From CAVPJW01 sp963705525 (GTDB taxonomy: Bacteria; Acidobacteriota; Vicinamibacteria; Vicinamibacterales; CAVPJW01), in contig CAVPJW010000004.1 in the NCBI GenBank assembly GCA_963705525.1, positions 186,001-250,000 of the forward strand: a DNA stretch of 64,000 nucleotides. Direction: 5' to 3'. Positions 16,816 to 25,775 of the stretch are shown here, piece after piece. The number at the start of each line of letters is the position of its first letter. Positions within the stretch are counted from its first letter, which is position 1. The notes below the pieces were generated by a model. It ran no database searches. It was not told the origin of the DNA and was given only the letters and a program-made list of their open reading frames with translations. Made by a program: the position numbers and the translations under genes.

Positions 16816-18829
16816 ATGCCGCGCATGACACACGCGGCACCCGGCGACCGCACGCCTCGAAAGCCCGACCCGAGTTTCAGCCGTACGTCCCGGCGTCACA
16901 GTCGCCGGCCGAATTCACGGTCAAGGCCATCGTCCTCGGCGTCGCTCTTCGGCCTGCATCTTCGGCGCGTCGACGGTCTACCTCGGCCTGCGCGCCGGGC
17001 TGACGGTGAGCGCCTCGATTCCGATCGCCGTGCTCGCGATCTCGGTGCTGAAGAAGCTCGGCGGCTCGACGATTCTCGAGAACAACATCGTCCAGACGAT
17101 CGGATCGGCCGGCGAATCGGTCGCCGGCGGCGTCGTCTTCACGATTCCCGCGCTCATCTTCCTGGTCGCCGCACGGCCCCGGCTACTTCAACTACTTCCA
17201 GATCACGATGCTGACCTTCGCCGGCGGCATCCTCGGCGTGCTGATGATGGTGCCGCTGCGGCGCGCGCTCATCGTCAAGGAACACGGCGTGCTGCCCTAT
17301 CCCGGAAGGCACCGCGTGCGCCGACGTGCTGGTCGCCGGCGAGCGCGGCGGCAAGCTCGCCGCGATGGTCTTCAGCGGGCTCGGCGATCGGCGCGCTGTG
17401 GAAAGTCGCTGTCGTGGATCTTCAACCTGTTCCGCACGGAGATCGGCTACTCGACGCCGCGCACCAGCCAGTTTCCCGAACGCGACGCTGAACGTCGACA
17501 TCTCGCCCGAGTACCTGGGCGTCGGCTACGTCATCGGACCGCGCATCGCGGGGACGATGTTCGCCGGCGGCGTGCTGTCGTGGCTGGTGCTGCTGCCGCT
17601 GCTGTCGATTCTCGGCGCGTACATCACCGATGCCGTTTCCGCCGATTCATCCCGAACTTCGCGAACAATCCGGCGACCGGCCTGCCCTTCCTGATTTCCG
17701 AGATGAGCCCCGGGCAGCTCTGGAGCGCCTACATCCGCTACATCGGCGCGGGCGCCGTGCTCGCCGCCGGCCTCATCACGCTCGCGCGCACGCATTCCGA
17801 CCATCGTCTCGTCGGCGCGCGAGAGCTTGAAGGACTTCGGCGCGGCGGACGCGCTGGCGGCCGCCGTTCGCACCGAACGCGACATCCCGATGACGGTCGT
17901 GCTCGTCGGCTCGCTGCTGCTGGCCCTCTTCCTCGCCGTCGCGCCGGGCATGCCGACGCAGGGCAACGTCCTCGCCGCGGTCCTCGATCGTGATCTTCGG
18001 CTTCTTCTTCGTGACCGTCTCGTCGCGCATCACCGGCCTGATCGGCATCCTCGTCGAACCCGATCTCGGGCATGACGATCGCCACGCTGATCCTGACGTG
18101 CCTGCTCTTCGTCGCGCTCGGCTGGACCGGCGACTATGTACGCGCCCGATCGCGCATCTGCGTCGGCGCGGTCGTCTGCATCGCCGCCGCCAACGCCGGC
18201 GCGACGTCGCAGGATCTGAAGACCGGCTACATCGTCGGCGCCACGCCGTTCTACCAGCAGATCGGGCTTGATCATCGGCGTGCTGACGTCGGCATTCGTC
18301 ATCGGCATGACGACGCTCTACCTGCACAGCGTGATTCGGCATCGGCTCGCAGGCGATTGCCGGCGCCGCAGGCGACGCTGATGGCGACGATCATCAAGGG
18401 CCTGCTCAGCCAGAACCTGCCGTGGGGCCTCGTGCTGGTCGGCGTGTTCATCTCGGTGACGCTCGAGCTCTGCGGCATCCACTCGCTGTCGTTCGCGGTC
18501 GGCTCCTACCTGCCGATCGCGACGACGGCGCCGATCTTCGTCGGCGGCCTGGTGCGCGGGTGCGTCGAGCGGCAGGACCGGCGTCAGCGCAGGAGTCGGA
18601 GGTCAGCGCCGGCACGCTGTTCAGCTCGGGACTGATCGCCGGCGGCTCGCTGACCGGCATCCTGTTCGCCGTCCTCGTCGGCACCGGCATGATTGCGCCG
18701 TTCCAGTCGATCGGCAACATCCTGCCGTCCCTTCACGCCGCGGGGGCATCGGGGCAGATTGCGAGTGCCCTGCTCTTCCTTGCGCTGGCCATCGTCGTCA
18801 GTCGGGCTGCTCAGAAGCGACTGAGTTAA
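16816..18829 (+). CDS. OPT-family oligopeptide/metal-chelate transporter (many +1 insertions)
   Basis: When single extra bases are removed the product is a multi-pass transporter of about 660 residues: AEFTVKAIVLGVAL, STVYLGLRAGLTVSASIPIA, GSAGESVAGGVVFTIPALIF, GPGYFNYFQITMLTFAGGIL, PYPEGTACADVLVAGE, VGYVIGPRIAGTMFAGGVLS, VCIAAANAGATSQDLKTGYI and GATPFYQQIGL are typical of the prokaryotic OPT branch. About fifteen frame changes lie between 16870 and 18590; the last 230 bp are clean. ATG 16816 or 16825 are possible starts. The family imports oligopeptides or metal-siderophore complexes with protons. Confidence 0.85.
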
Positions 18830-18873
18830 GAGTCGCCCATCCGACGAGCGCAGAACGGCGTCTAAGAAGTCAC

Positions 18874-20001
18874 ATGCGGCGACGTCTGATTCTTCCGCTC
18901 TTTGCGCTCGTGTTGGCAGCTTCCGGCGCCGCGGGCCAGTCTGGCACTCGTCGCGCCACCACACTGGCCGCTCTGGCGACCTATCCGGAATTTTTCAATG
19001 GACAGCAGGTCGTCGTTCGGGGCGAGCTGACCGAACAAGGCAGGACGCTCACGCTCGGCTCAGCCGACAGCCCCGCCACACTCTACGTGATCGTGAAGAA
19101 CGGGCCTGCGGCGACCGGGGCAGTCGAAGTCCGAGGCGAGTTCTTCGACGCCAGCCGGATGTCGCCGGACGATCCGCGCCTCACGGGCGAAACGCTTGGA
19201 GGGCTCCTCGAACCGGCCGGCGATCGCCACTTGAAAGCCGGCGAGGTATTGCTGCTGATCGCGCGCAGCGTCACCGCCGCCGAGCCGCCTCCAGCGCCGG
19301 CTGTCCGGACTATTGCGCTCGAGCCCTCGCGATACGTCGATCAACGCGTCACCATCAGCGGACAATTTCGCGGCCGAAATCTCTACGGTGATGTGCCTCA
19401 GGCGCCCGCCCTGAGCCGCTGGGACTTTGTCCTCCGATCGGCCGACGCGGCCATCTGGGTGACGGGCATTCGGCCGCGTGGCAAGGGCTTCGACCTCGAC
19501 GTCAGTGCGCGCGTGGACACGAACCGCTGGCTCGAGGTGAGTGGTGTGGTGAAGTCGGCTCGCGGCCTCGTGTGGATCGAGGCCACTCAAGTCGCCCTCG
19601 CGATGCCGCTGGTCGAAACCGACGAGGCACCAGCGGCTGCTCCAAGCATGGGCCCGGGCCCCGAAGTCATTTTCAGCGCGCCGACCCAGGACGAGGCTGA
19701 CGTCGCGCTCGACACGTCGATCCGGATTCAGTTCTCCCGCGACCTCAAACCGGAGAGCGTAAGAGATCAGGTCAGGGTGAGCTATTTGCTTCCGGAGTCT
19801 GCCGAGCGGGGCGAGCCAACCGCCCCGCCGATTCGATTCACGGCAAACTATCTGACGGCAAACCGCGTGCTCGAGATCAAGTTCGCACAGCCGCTCGAGC
19901 GCTTCAGAACCTTGAAGCTCGAGTTGCTCGAGGGCATCACCGCCATGGACGGCGCGACCCTCAAGCCCTGGACGCTGACTTTTCTCCTCGGTGGCAGCTG
20001 A
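18874..20001 (+). CDS. Exported protein with repeated OB-like region and C-terminal Ig-like (SbsA) domain
   Basis: 375 residues. The N-terminus RRRLILPLFALVLAASGAAG is a Sec signal peptide. Two similar modules follow (QQVVVRGELTEQGRTLTLGS and QRVTISGQFRGRNLYGD), each about 100 residues, suggesting a duplicated beta-barrel or OB-like fold. The C-terminal part from VIFSAPTQDEADVALDTSIR to LKPWTLTFLLGG resembles bacterial Ig-like SbsA domains. Intact frame, marking the end of the insertion-rich stretch. Function unknown; a periplasmic or surface location is likely. Confidence 0.7.
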   Translation: MRRRLILPLFALVLAASGAAGQSGTRRATTLAALATYPEFFNGQQVVVRGELTEQGRTLTLGSADSPATLYVIVKNGPAATGAVEVRGEFFDASRMSPDDPRLTGETLGGLLEPAGDRHLKAGEVLLLIARSVTAAEPPPAPAVRTIALEPSRYVDQRVTISGQFRGRNLYGDVPQAPALSRWDFVLRSADAAIWVTGIRPRGKGFDLDVSARVDTNRWLEVSGVVKSARGLVWIEATQVALAMPLVETDEAPAAAPSMGPGPEVIFSAPTQDEADVALDTSIRIQFSRDLKPESVRDQVRVSYLLPESAERGEPTAPPIRFTANYLTANRVLEIKFAQPLERFRTLKLELLEGITAMDGATLKPWTLTFLLGGS

Positions 20002-20025
20002 GACGCTGAGACAACGGCGGCTGCC

Positions 20026-20608
20026 TCACGCTGGCTGCCCGGTCCACCACCGCCGGACCGATCGGAACGTCAATACCGCAAAGATCGCCAGGATCGTCAT
20101 GGCGATCGCGACGACGACGAGCGCCGCCACAGGATGCGCGAGCGCGAGATAGCTCAAGCCCAGCACGAAGACATCCTCCGCTAGACTCAGGATCCAGTTG
20201 GTAAACGGCTCAGGGCTGGTGTTCGCGACGGCGCGCGTACCGCTCTTCGTCGCATGGCTTCCAGCCGCAACCGATCCACCCAGGAGTGCGATGAGCCCTT
20301 TCATCGTCGGCGAGGCATCGCCGAGCGTTGCGACTGCCACCAGCGCGCCGCCGACCGGACGGATGAAGGTGTGCAGCAGGTCCCACACGGAATCGAGCCA
20401 TGGGATCTTGTCGGCGACGAACTCGACGACGTACATGACGAGCGCGAGGCCGATGATCAGATTGTTATTGAAGATCTGGAACTGGGGCGGCAGCTCGACC
20501 CAGTGATACCGCGACGCAAGGCCGAGGATGGCGACCGTCGCGTAGAGATTGACCCCGGCGCCAAGGGAAAATCCCAGAGTACAGGCCGAGAGTGACGAGG
20601 AGGTCCAT
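20026..20608 (-). CDS. DUF4126 membrane protein (one +1 in a T run)
   Basis: Reading from ATG 20608: MDLLVTLGLYSGI, then, after removing one T from the TTTT run near 20567, SLGAGVNLYATVAILGLASR and the open frame that continues to VLTFRSVRRWWTGQPA. The glycine-rich hydrophobic segments and LIALLGGSVAAGSHATKSGT match the DUF4126 family, a set of small polytopic membrane proteins of unknown role. 583 nt minus one gives 193 residues. Without the correction only the last 136 codons form a frame. Confidence 0.7.
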
Positions 20609-20621
20609 GGTGAACTTCTGA

Positions 20622-20732
20622 AGTTCTTAGTTCTTGGTGCTTGGTTCCTAGTGCGAACTATGCATCAAGAACGACGAACTGTGAACCAGGAACCGCGACC
20701 TAAGAACTAAGCACCAAGAACCAAGAACTACG
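20622..20732. repeat. Palindromic repeat of the AAGAACTAAGAACT type
   Basis: Left arm AGTTCTTAGTTCTTGGTGCT onwards at 20622-20657 pairs with right arm TAAGAACTAAGCACCAAGAA onwards at 20701-20732, separated by an inner imperfect arm pair. It is a second copy of the family seen at 15429-15542 and separates DUF4126 from plsC. Confidence 0.75.
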
Positions 20733-21480
20733 TATCAGTTCTCACTTCTCCCAGTACGAGCATTTCCTCGATCCGTGATCGCACTTCCTGCACGATCGCA
20801 TCGCGCTCGCTGGGCGAGCGGCCGGCCGTCGGGACAGGCTGGCCGATGCGGACGCTCACGAGCGCCGGCCTCACGATGGCGCTCCCCTTCCGCATGGCCG
20901 AGCGTCCTCCCTGGACAGCCACGGGCACGATCGGCACCTGCGCCTTGATGGCCATCAGAAAGCCGCCCTTCTTGAACGGCAGGAGCTCGCCCGTCCGGCT
21001 TCGCGTGCCTTCCGGAAAAATCAGGAACGAGTTGCCGGCCTTGAGCGATTGCGCCGCCGTCTCGATGGCGCCCATCGCCTGCTCCCGATTGTGACGGTCC
21101 ACCGGCACAAAGCCTCCCACGCGGAACGCGACCTCGAGGATACTCAGGCTGCGAAGCTCGGCCTTGTAGAACACGTGCAGGCGAGGATGGAGCACCGTGA
21201 ACAGCAACGGAGGATCGACGTTGCTCTGATGGTTCGCGCAGTAAACGGCCGCGCGATCGCGGAGGAGATGCTCGGCGCCGGCCATGCGGTAATGGATGCC
21301 GAGGATCGCCATGGCCGACCGCACGCCCCCGTGCCCCAGCACGTAGAGGATTCCCTTCCAGCGGAAGAGAATGGCCAGCACCATGCCGATCGGAGCCGAC
21401 AGGCCAACGTAGACCACCAGAAACAGATAAGCCGCCAGCGAACGGATGGCGGCCACGACGGTCTGCAACGCGTTCGACAT
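20728..21480 (-). CDS. plsC: 1-acyl-sn-glycerol-3-phosphate acyltransferase
   Basis: 250 residues. The acyltransferase box NHQSNVD (HX4D catalytic motif), the FPEGTRSRTGE glycerol-phosphate-binding motif and the PIVPVAVQGGRSAM block identify the PlsC family. An N-terminal hydrophobic stretch (YLFLVVYVGLSAPIGMVLAI) anchors it to the inner membrane. It makes phosphatidic acid in phospholipid synthesis. ATG 21480. The T-rich terminator and carD lie upstream of it on the same strand. Confidence 0.92.
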   Translation of the reverse strand: MSNALQTVVAAIRSLAAYLFLVVYVGLSAPIGMVLAILFRWKGILYVLGHGGVRSAMAILGIHYRMAGAEHLLRDRAAVYCANHQSNVDPPLLFTVLHPRLHVFYKAELRSLSILEVAFRVGGFVPVDRHNREQAMGAIETAAQSLKAGNSFLIFPEGTRSRTGELLPFKKGGFLMAIKAQVPIVPVAVQGGRSAMRKGSAIVRPALVSVRIGQPVPTAGRSPSERDAIVQEVRSRIEEMLVLGEVRTDT

Positions 21481-21501
21481 ACGTCGTTCGGAGGGACCAA
21501 C

Positions 21502-21537
21502 AAAAAAAGGCCTGAACCGGCGTCCCGGTTCAGGCCT
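21502..21537 (-). terminator. Rho-independent terminator after carD
   Basis: AGGCCTGAACCGG (21508-21520) and CCGGTTCAGGCCT (21525-21537) form a perfect 13-bp stem with a 4-base loop. On the minus strand it is followed by seven T, which fits termination of the carD transcript before plsC. Confidence 0.9.
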
Positions 21538-21566
21538 GCTGTCTACGATTCCTGTCGTCGCCGACG

Positions 21567-22142
21567 CTAGGATGCGCGAGCCGCCCGGCGGGCCGGCGCG
21601 TGCGTCGAGGTCGCCTTCACGACTTTGGCCCGCGACGCTGCGCGGGTCTTGTTCGTGAACGACCGCTCCAGCGCCCGATCGACGCGCTCCTCGACGGCGC
21701 TCGCCTTTTCTCGAATCACTTCGGAGACTTCCGAGATGACGAGGAACTTGGCGCGATCGAGCATGCGCTTCTCCCTGAACGACAGACTCTTCGATCGGCT
21801 GAGGAACGTCAGGCTCTTGAGCACGTCGGCCACGTCGTAGATCGACCCGCTGCGCATCTTGTCCGAGTTGTCCTTGAATCGCCCTTTCCAGTTCTGGTGG
21901 TCGTCGATCTTTCCGTTGCCGAGCGCGTCGAACAGCCGCTCCACCTCTTCGTCACCGATCGCACGTCGGAGCCCGACGCCGTCCGCGTTGGTGGTCGGGA
22001 CGAGCACGGTCGTATCATTGGCCATGATCCGAAGATGGTAGAAGCCACAAGTCGTGCCGAGAATCGTCTTGTCCTCGATCCTTTCAACGACGCCGAGACC
22101 ATGATTCGGGTAAATGACCTTGTCGCCAACCTGGAATGTCAC
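21567..22142 (-). CDS. carD: CarD-family RNA-polymerase-binding transcription regulator
   Basis: 191 residues. The N-terminal Tudor-like RNA-polymerase interaction domain opens with FQVGDKVIYPNHGLGVVERI, and the C-terminal helical DNA-backbone-binding domain includes VADVLKSLTFLSRSKSLSFR and EKRMLDRAKFLVISEVSEVI. A lysine/alanine-rich tail (about residues 165-191) extends beyond the usual 160 residues. CarD stabilises promoter open complexes, notably at rRNA promoters. It has its own promoter and a strong terminator, so it is monocistronic. Confidence 0.95.
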   Translation of the reverse strand: MTFQVGDKVIYPNHGLGVVERIEDKTILGTTCGFYHLRIMANDTTVLVPTTNADGVGLRRAIGDEEVERLFDALGNGKIDDHQNWKGRFKDNSDKMRSGSIYDVADVLKSLTFLSRSKSLSFREKRMLDRAKFLVISEVSEVIREKASAVEERVDRALERSFTNKTRAASRAKVVKATSTHAPARRAARAS

Positions 22143-22207
22143 GGTATCCCCTCGTTTCCGGAGTAGGTAGTAAGAGAAAGGGCCGGACGCGGTGTGTGCA
22201 GCTTCTT

Positions 22208-22236
22208 AGTATAACGGACAGACGCCCTTCCATCAA
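22208..22236 (-). promoter_or_regulatory. Housekeeping (sigma-70 type) promoter of carD
   Basis: On the minus strand TTGATG (22236-22231) and TATACT (22213-22208) are separated by exactly 17 bp. Transcription would start near 22201, giving a leader of about 58 nt before ATG 22142. Confidence 0.65.
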
Positions 22237-22418
22237 CGGGCAAATGCCGGAATTGCCCATGTTTCGGGCCTTTTTGCCCGTTCGCCGCCGTTCTTGGCCA
22301 GGTCGACCCGCGCGATGCCGATCGACCCGCCAAGTCTTCTTACCTCAAGCGTATATGAGGGTTAGCGACCGAGCCGGTTTCTGCTAGGATGCGGTTCTCG
22401 CTATTGGGAGGGACGCCG

Positions 22419-23006
22419 ATGTCACGACACCGATCGCAGAGCCGCTGGATCGCCTTCATCTCCCTTCTCCTCCTGGCCGTCGCCGCGGGCGGCTGGCTCA
22501 GACCCCAAACCCAGACGGCGTCGCCAAGCCTCGCGCCTTACGTTCCAACACCCCAGGACGTGGTGGACCGGATGCTCGCGCTTGCCGAGGTGGGACCGAA
22601 GGATGTCGTTTATGACCTCGGCTGTGGTGATGGACGAATCGTGGTGACGGCAGCCCAAAAGTACGGCGCCAAGGGTGTCGGTGTGGACATCGATCCGCAG
22701 CGGATCAAGGAGTCGGAGGCTAACGCGCAGGCGGCCGGCGTGTCCAACCTCGTTTCGTTTAAACTCCAGGATGCGCTGACGGTCGATCTCTCCCCCGCCA
22801 GCGTCGTGACCCTCTACCTCCTTTCGTCCTCGAATCTCAAACTGAGACCGATCCTGACGAAGCAACTGAAGCCCGGTTCGCGAATCGTGTCGCACGCATT
22901 CTCGATGGGCGACTGGGCCCCGGTCAAAACCGATGAGTTCGTGGACGGACGAGGAATCGCACGAACGCTCTACCTCTGGAAGGCGGATGGGACCGTCAGA
23001 CCCTAG
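22419..23006 (+). CDS. Membrane-anchored class I SAM methyltransferase, ATPSCKMT/FAM173-like
   Basis: 195 residues from ATG 22419, chosen because GGGAGGGA lies 5 bases upstream; ATG 22389 has none. The N-terminus is a signal peptide or anchor (WIAFISLLLLAVAAGGWL). The catalytic part starts YVPTPQDVVDRMLALAEVGP, with motif I VVYDLGCGDGRIV and motif II GVGVDIDPQRIKES. This order resembles lysine methyltransferases of the FAM173 family. If the N-terminus is a cleaved signal the enzyme would be outside the SAM pool, so a signal anchor facing the cytoplasm, or an unusual function, must be considered. Confidence 0.75.
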   Translation: MSRHRSQSRWIAFISLLLLAVAAGGWLRPQTQTASPSLAPYVPTPQDVVDRMLALAEVGPKDVVYDLGCGDGRIVVTAAQKYGAKGVGVDIDPQRIKESEANAQAAGVSNLVSFKLQDALTVDLSPASVVTLYLLSSSNLKLRPILTKQLKPGSRIVSHAFSMGDWAPVKTDEFVDGRGIARTLYLWKADGTVRP

Positions 23007-23133
23007 AGGGTGGGTTCAGAGTTCAAGGTTCAGGATCCAATTCGACAGGAGGTGGGTGTCCATTAACTCGTAGGAAAACGACCGGCGCGGCTCTTCTCCA
23101 GGACTATTCACAGGAAATCGTGCGTTTTTGGTC

Positions 23134-23149
23134 TGGCACTGTTCGTGCT
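23134..23149 (+). promoter_or_regulatory. Sigma-54 promoter candidate (copper lipoprotein)
   Basis: TGGCACTGTTCGTGCT matches 10 of the 12 defined positions of TGGCACG-N4-TTGCW, with GG-N10-GC spacing. Predicted start near 23160, 28 nt before ATG 23188. Confidence 0.7.
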
Positions 23150-23187
23150 CTTCGCGCCACCGCGTGCCACCAGCCTGGGGAGGATCC

Positions 23188-23598
23188 ATGCGCTCTGCTT
23201 TTGTGGCCGGCTGGGTCGTGACGTTGGCGGCGAGTTCATGGGCGTGCGGCGGCTCGTCGGACAACAACCCGAGCAGTCCGACCCCGGGAGGTCAGCCCGC
23301 TCAGAACTTCATTTCGATTCTGGGAGAGCGAGGCGCCCAGTCGTTCAGCCCGAATCCGTCCACGGTCCCCATGGCACAGACGGTGTCGTGGCGCAACACC
23401 GACCGTGAAACGCACCACATCGTGCTCAACGACGGCACGCTGGATACCGGCGATATTCCCGCCGGCGCGACGAGCCCGGCCCGCACCATCACCGTCAACG
23501 GCGCGAACTATCACTGCACGATCCATCCGACGATGGTCGGGAGCATCAACCAAAATACCGGGGAGCCTCCGCCGTGCGTCGGCCAGTACTGCCCGTAG
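23188..23598 (+). CDS. Blue-copper (cupredoxin/plastocyanin-like) lipoprotein
   Basis: 136 residues from ATG 23188, with GGGGAGG upstream. The signal ends in a lipobox-like ASSWAC, acylated Cys at residue 20, then a Ser/Pro/Gly linker. The cupredoxin domain has the type 1 copper ligands: His in THHIVLNDG, and Cys, His, Met in YHCTIHPTM. Such proteins carry electrons in the periplasm or outer-membrane leaflet. The C-terminal tail ends PPPCVGQYCP with two extra Cys. It stands alone under a good sigma-54 promoter, so it may be part of the stress regulon further right. Confidence 0.85.
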   Translation: MRSAFVAGWVVTLAASSWACGGSSDNNPSSPTPGGQPAQNFISILGERGAQSFSPNPSTVPMAQTVSWRNTDRETHHIVLNDGTLDTGDIPAGATSPARTITVNGANYHCTIHPTMVGSINQNTGEPPPCVGQYCP

Positions 23599-23620
23599 TC
23601 GGGCCTTTGCCGGGGACGAT

Positions 23621-24925
23621 CTAGCGCGTTGTCAGCATCGCGCGCGCGGCGTCGATCACGCGCGTGGCACTCGACTCCTGCACTCTCCACGTCCCCACGT
23701 ACTTCCACGCATCGTCCACTTCGTAGCCGCCAAGACGAAACTCGCCGACCGTGGGAATGTAGCCGCAGTAGGCGTTCGTATACCCGAGCAGCCACGTCCC
23801 TGGATCCGATGCCTCCCGCCGAATCTCCTCACCGACGCCAAAGAACGGCTCTCCGGCGATGCCCATGAGAGTCAGCGAACCAACACGGAGCGCTTGAAGT
23901 TCGCAGTGCACCGGTTCGAGAGGCTGTTCTCGCCGTGCAATGCGGAGAGCCAGCCGGCGCCAGTCGTCCATTGCGCTGGCCACCTTCCTTTGGATTTCGG
24001 CCCGGCGTCGCTCTTCCGGTCGAACGACCTGCTCCATTTGCGCCGCGATGTATTCCACGTCTTTCTCGGTCGGGATGGGTTGATGCGGAAGGTGAATGCG
24101 CACGCTGTGACCTGACAGCTCGTCGACGACGACCGGCTCGAGCTGATCAAGAGCGGCGGTAGCCGCCTCAGACAGCCTTCGGCCCTCGGTGTGCGCGCGA
24201 GCGACTCCCTCGAACGCCGTCCTTGGCGCAATGTCCCCAGCGCAACCGTTCAGGAACATGGCCATCGTGCGTGCCTCGCGTTCCAGTTCATTACAGGCGA
24301 TGGAAGGAAAATCGCCGCTCGCCAGAAGCACATCTCCACCAAGCACGTAGGGATGACACGCGTGCGACAGCAGGACGATCCGCTGTCGCGACGTCTCGAT
24401 GCACGCGAGGTGCAGCCGTTCTGGTCTTGGCTTTTCGGGCGCCACCCCCAGGACGACGCCTCGCGGCGTTTGCTGACGCCGGTTCACACCGAGCGCATAT
24501 GCGCACGAGCCCATGGCCAGACCTGCGGGCGCTTGTGCCTGAGATGCCTCTTCAAGAACCGCTTTTATTGCGTGGAGCAAGAACTCCTGATATTGCTCGC
24601 TGACCAGCGGGCAACCTCTGACCAGGATGACGCTGGGGCCCGAGTGGGTATGCGTGGCGGAAAGGAGGACATCGTGTGGTCGCAGCCCGAGTCGATCCGC
24701 GGCGAACCGGCGGACGACCTCCACGTGCAGCGCGGCAAAACCCAGGACGTCAGCGGTGACGACCGCGACGGCGCGATTGCCAAGGCTGGCAACCATCGCG
24801 CGCACGTGCATCGGTTCGGCAGCGCCCGTGGACAAGCCGAGCCTCGCAATGAACCCTCCGAGGCTCGTCCCGACGGGCGGGGTAATCTCGCGCCGGGCGG
24901 CTCCGGCGCGAAACGTCGCGGCCAT
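23621..24925 (-). CDS. Neutral/alkaline non-lysosomal ceramidase-family hydrolase
   Basis: 434 residues from ATG 24925, whose A is shared with the stop of the upstream gene (TGATG); an in-frame start at 24949 is possible. Motifs of the neutral ceramidase N-terminal domain are present: AARREITPPVGTSLGGF, LLSATHTHSGP (zinc ligands), GCAGDIAPR and GEPFFGVGEEIRREA. No signal peptide is seen, unlike secreted ceramidases, and the C-terminal Ig-like domain of true ceramidases is missing. In bacteria such short members often sit with sugar genes, as here, so the substrate may be an amide of an amino sugar rather than ceramide. Last gene of the five-gene operon. Confidence 0.8.
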   Translation of the reverse strand: MAATFRAGAARREITPPVGTSLGGFIARLGLSTGAAEPMHVRAMVASLGNRAVAVVTADVLGFAALHVEVVRRFAADRLGLRPHDVLLSATHTHSGPSVILVRGCPLVSEQYQEFLLHAIKAVLEEASQAQAPAGLAMGSCAYALGVNRRQQTPRGVVLGVAPEKPRPERLHLACIETSRQRIVLLSHACHPYVLGGDVLLASGDFPSIACNELEREARTMAMFLNGCAGDIAPRTAFEGVARAHTEGRRLSEAATAALDQLEPVVVDELSGHSVRIHLPHQPIPTEKDVEYIAAQMEQVVRPEERRRAEIQRKVASAMDDWRRLALRIARREQPLEPVHCELQALRVGSLTLMGIAGEPFFGVGEEIRREASDPGTWLLGYTNAYCGYIPTVGEFRLGGYEVDDAWKYVGTWRVQESSATRVIDAARAMLTTR

Positions 24926-25743
24926 CAGCTGTCCACGGCTCGTCCCCACTCGGGATCCTGGATGACGTGATCCCCCAGCAAGACAGACAGGATGTTGTCT
25001 TCAGGATAGGGATGGCCTCGATGCTGGCGATACGCCTCGGCATGGCGCACGGGCGTTTCCGCAATCGTCGACGCCCTGCGGCCCAGTTCTCCCGACCAGC
25101 GTTCGACCGCCTCGAGGTATTCATCTACACCATGGTGGGCGCGCAGCCAGGCGCGCTGGCTCTCGTGGCAGGCGAGCATATCGATCTTCTCGGTGAAGAA
25201 GTGGCCGATGTCGACGTAGAACTGCGGCCTCACCTGACGGCCAAAGATATCCGTTCCTCCCACGGGATGGGCATAGAACAGATACGGGATTCGTGCAATT
25301 GCTCGAGCCCGCCCGAATCGGCTCGTGTCGTAGTTGGGCGTGGGCGCCGTAAAGCACGCATTGCGAACGAGGATGCTCGTGTTTTCGTGGTCGAGCAGAT
25401 AGTCGTGGGGCGGATGCGTAATGACGATCAGGGGATCGACCGACCGCAGGAGAGCCGCGACCCGCCGGCTGGCCGTGTCGTCGACGAATATCGAGAAGTC
25501 GTCGAATCCCCACGAATGATAGACGGCGCCGATTCGGGCACAAGCCGCCGTCGCCTCGCGCCGCCTGATGCTCCTGATTTCGCCGGGCAGGTGATCCGCA
25601 GACCCGCAATCGCCCAGCGTCAACGAGACGACGTGAATTTCACATCCCAACGCCCGGAGACCGAGCAGCGTACCCGCGCACATGATCTCGACATCGTCGG
25701 GGTGTGCCCCGACGGCCAACACCCGTTTGCCGCGTACGTCCAT
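24925..25743 (-). CDS. PIG-L family N-acetylglucosaminyl deacetylase
   Basis: 272 residues from ATG 25743. The zinc-binding AHPDDVEIMCAGTLLGLR motif at the N-terminus and the downstream HPPHDYLLDHENTS motif are those of the PIG-L/LmbE/BshB fold. Members remove an N-acetyl group from GlcNAc-linked substrates. The open frame runs on upstream into the NagB-like gene but similarity begins at RGKRVLAVGAHPDD. Translationally coupled to the ceramidase-like gene. In the operon it would deacetylate the sugar handled by its neighbours. Confidence 0.9.
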   Translation of the reverse strand: MDVRGKRVLAVGAHPDDVEIMCAGTLLGLRALGCEIHVVSLTLGDCGSADHLPGEIRSIRRREATAACARIGAVYHSWGFDDFSIFVDDTASRRVAALLRSVDPLIVITHPPHDYLLDHENTSILVRNACFTAPTPNYDTSRFGRARAIARIPYLFYAHPVGGTDIFGRQVRPQFYVDIGHFFTEKIDMLACHESQRAWLRAHHGVDEYLEAVERWSGELGRRASTIAETPVRHAEAYRQHRGHPYPEDNILSVLLGDHVIQDPEWGRAVDS

Positions 25744-25775
25744 CAGATCACTCCGGTCCGCGCCGACTGCTGCGG

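Noticed and set aside
12000..18600. Programmed +1 frameshifting as an explanation of the many frame changes
   Set aside because: The changes occur about every 20-190 bp in unrelated housekeeping genes on both strands, without a shared slippery sequence or stop codon at the sites, and stop abruptly at the block edges; artefact is far more likely.
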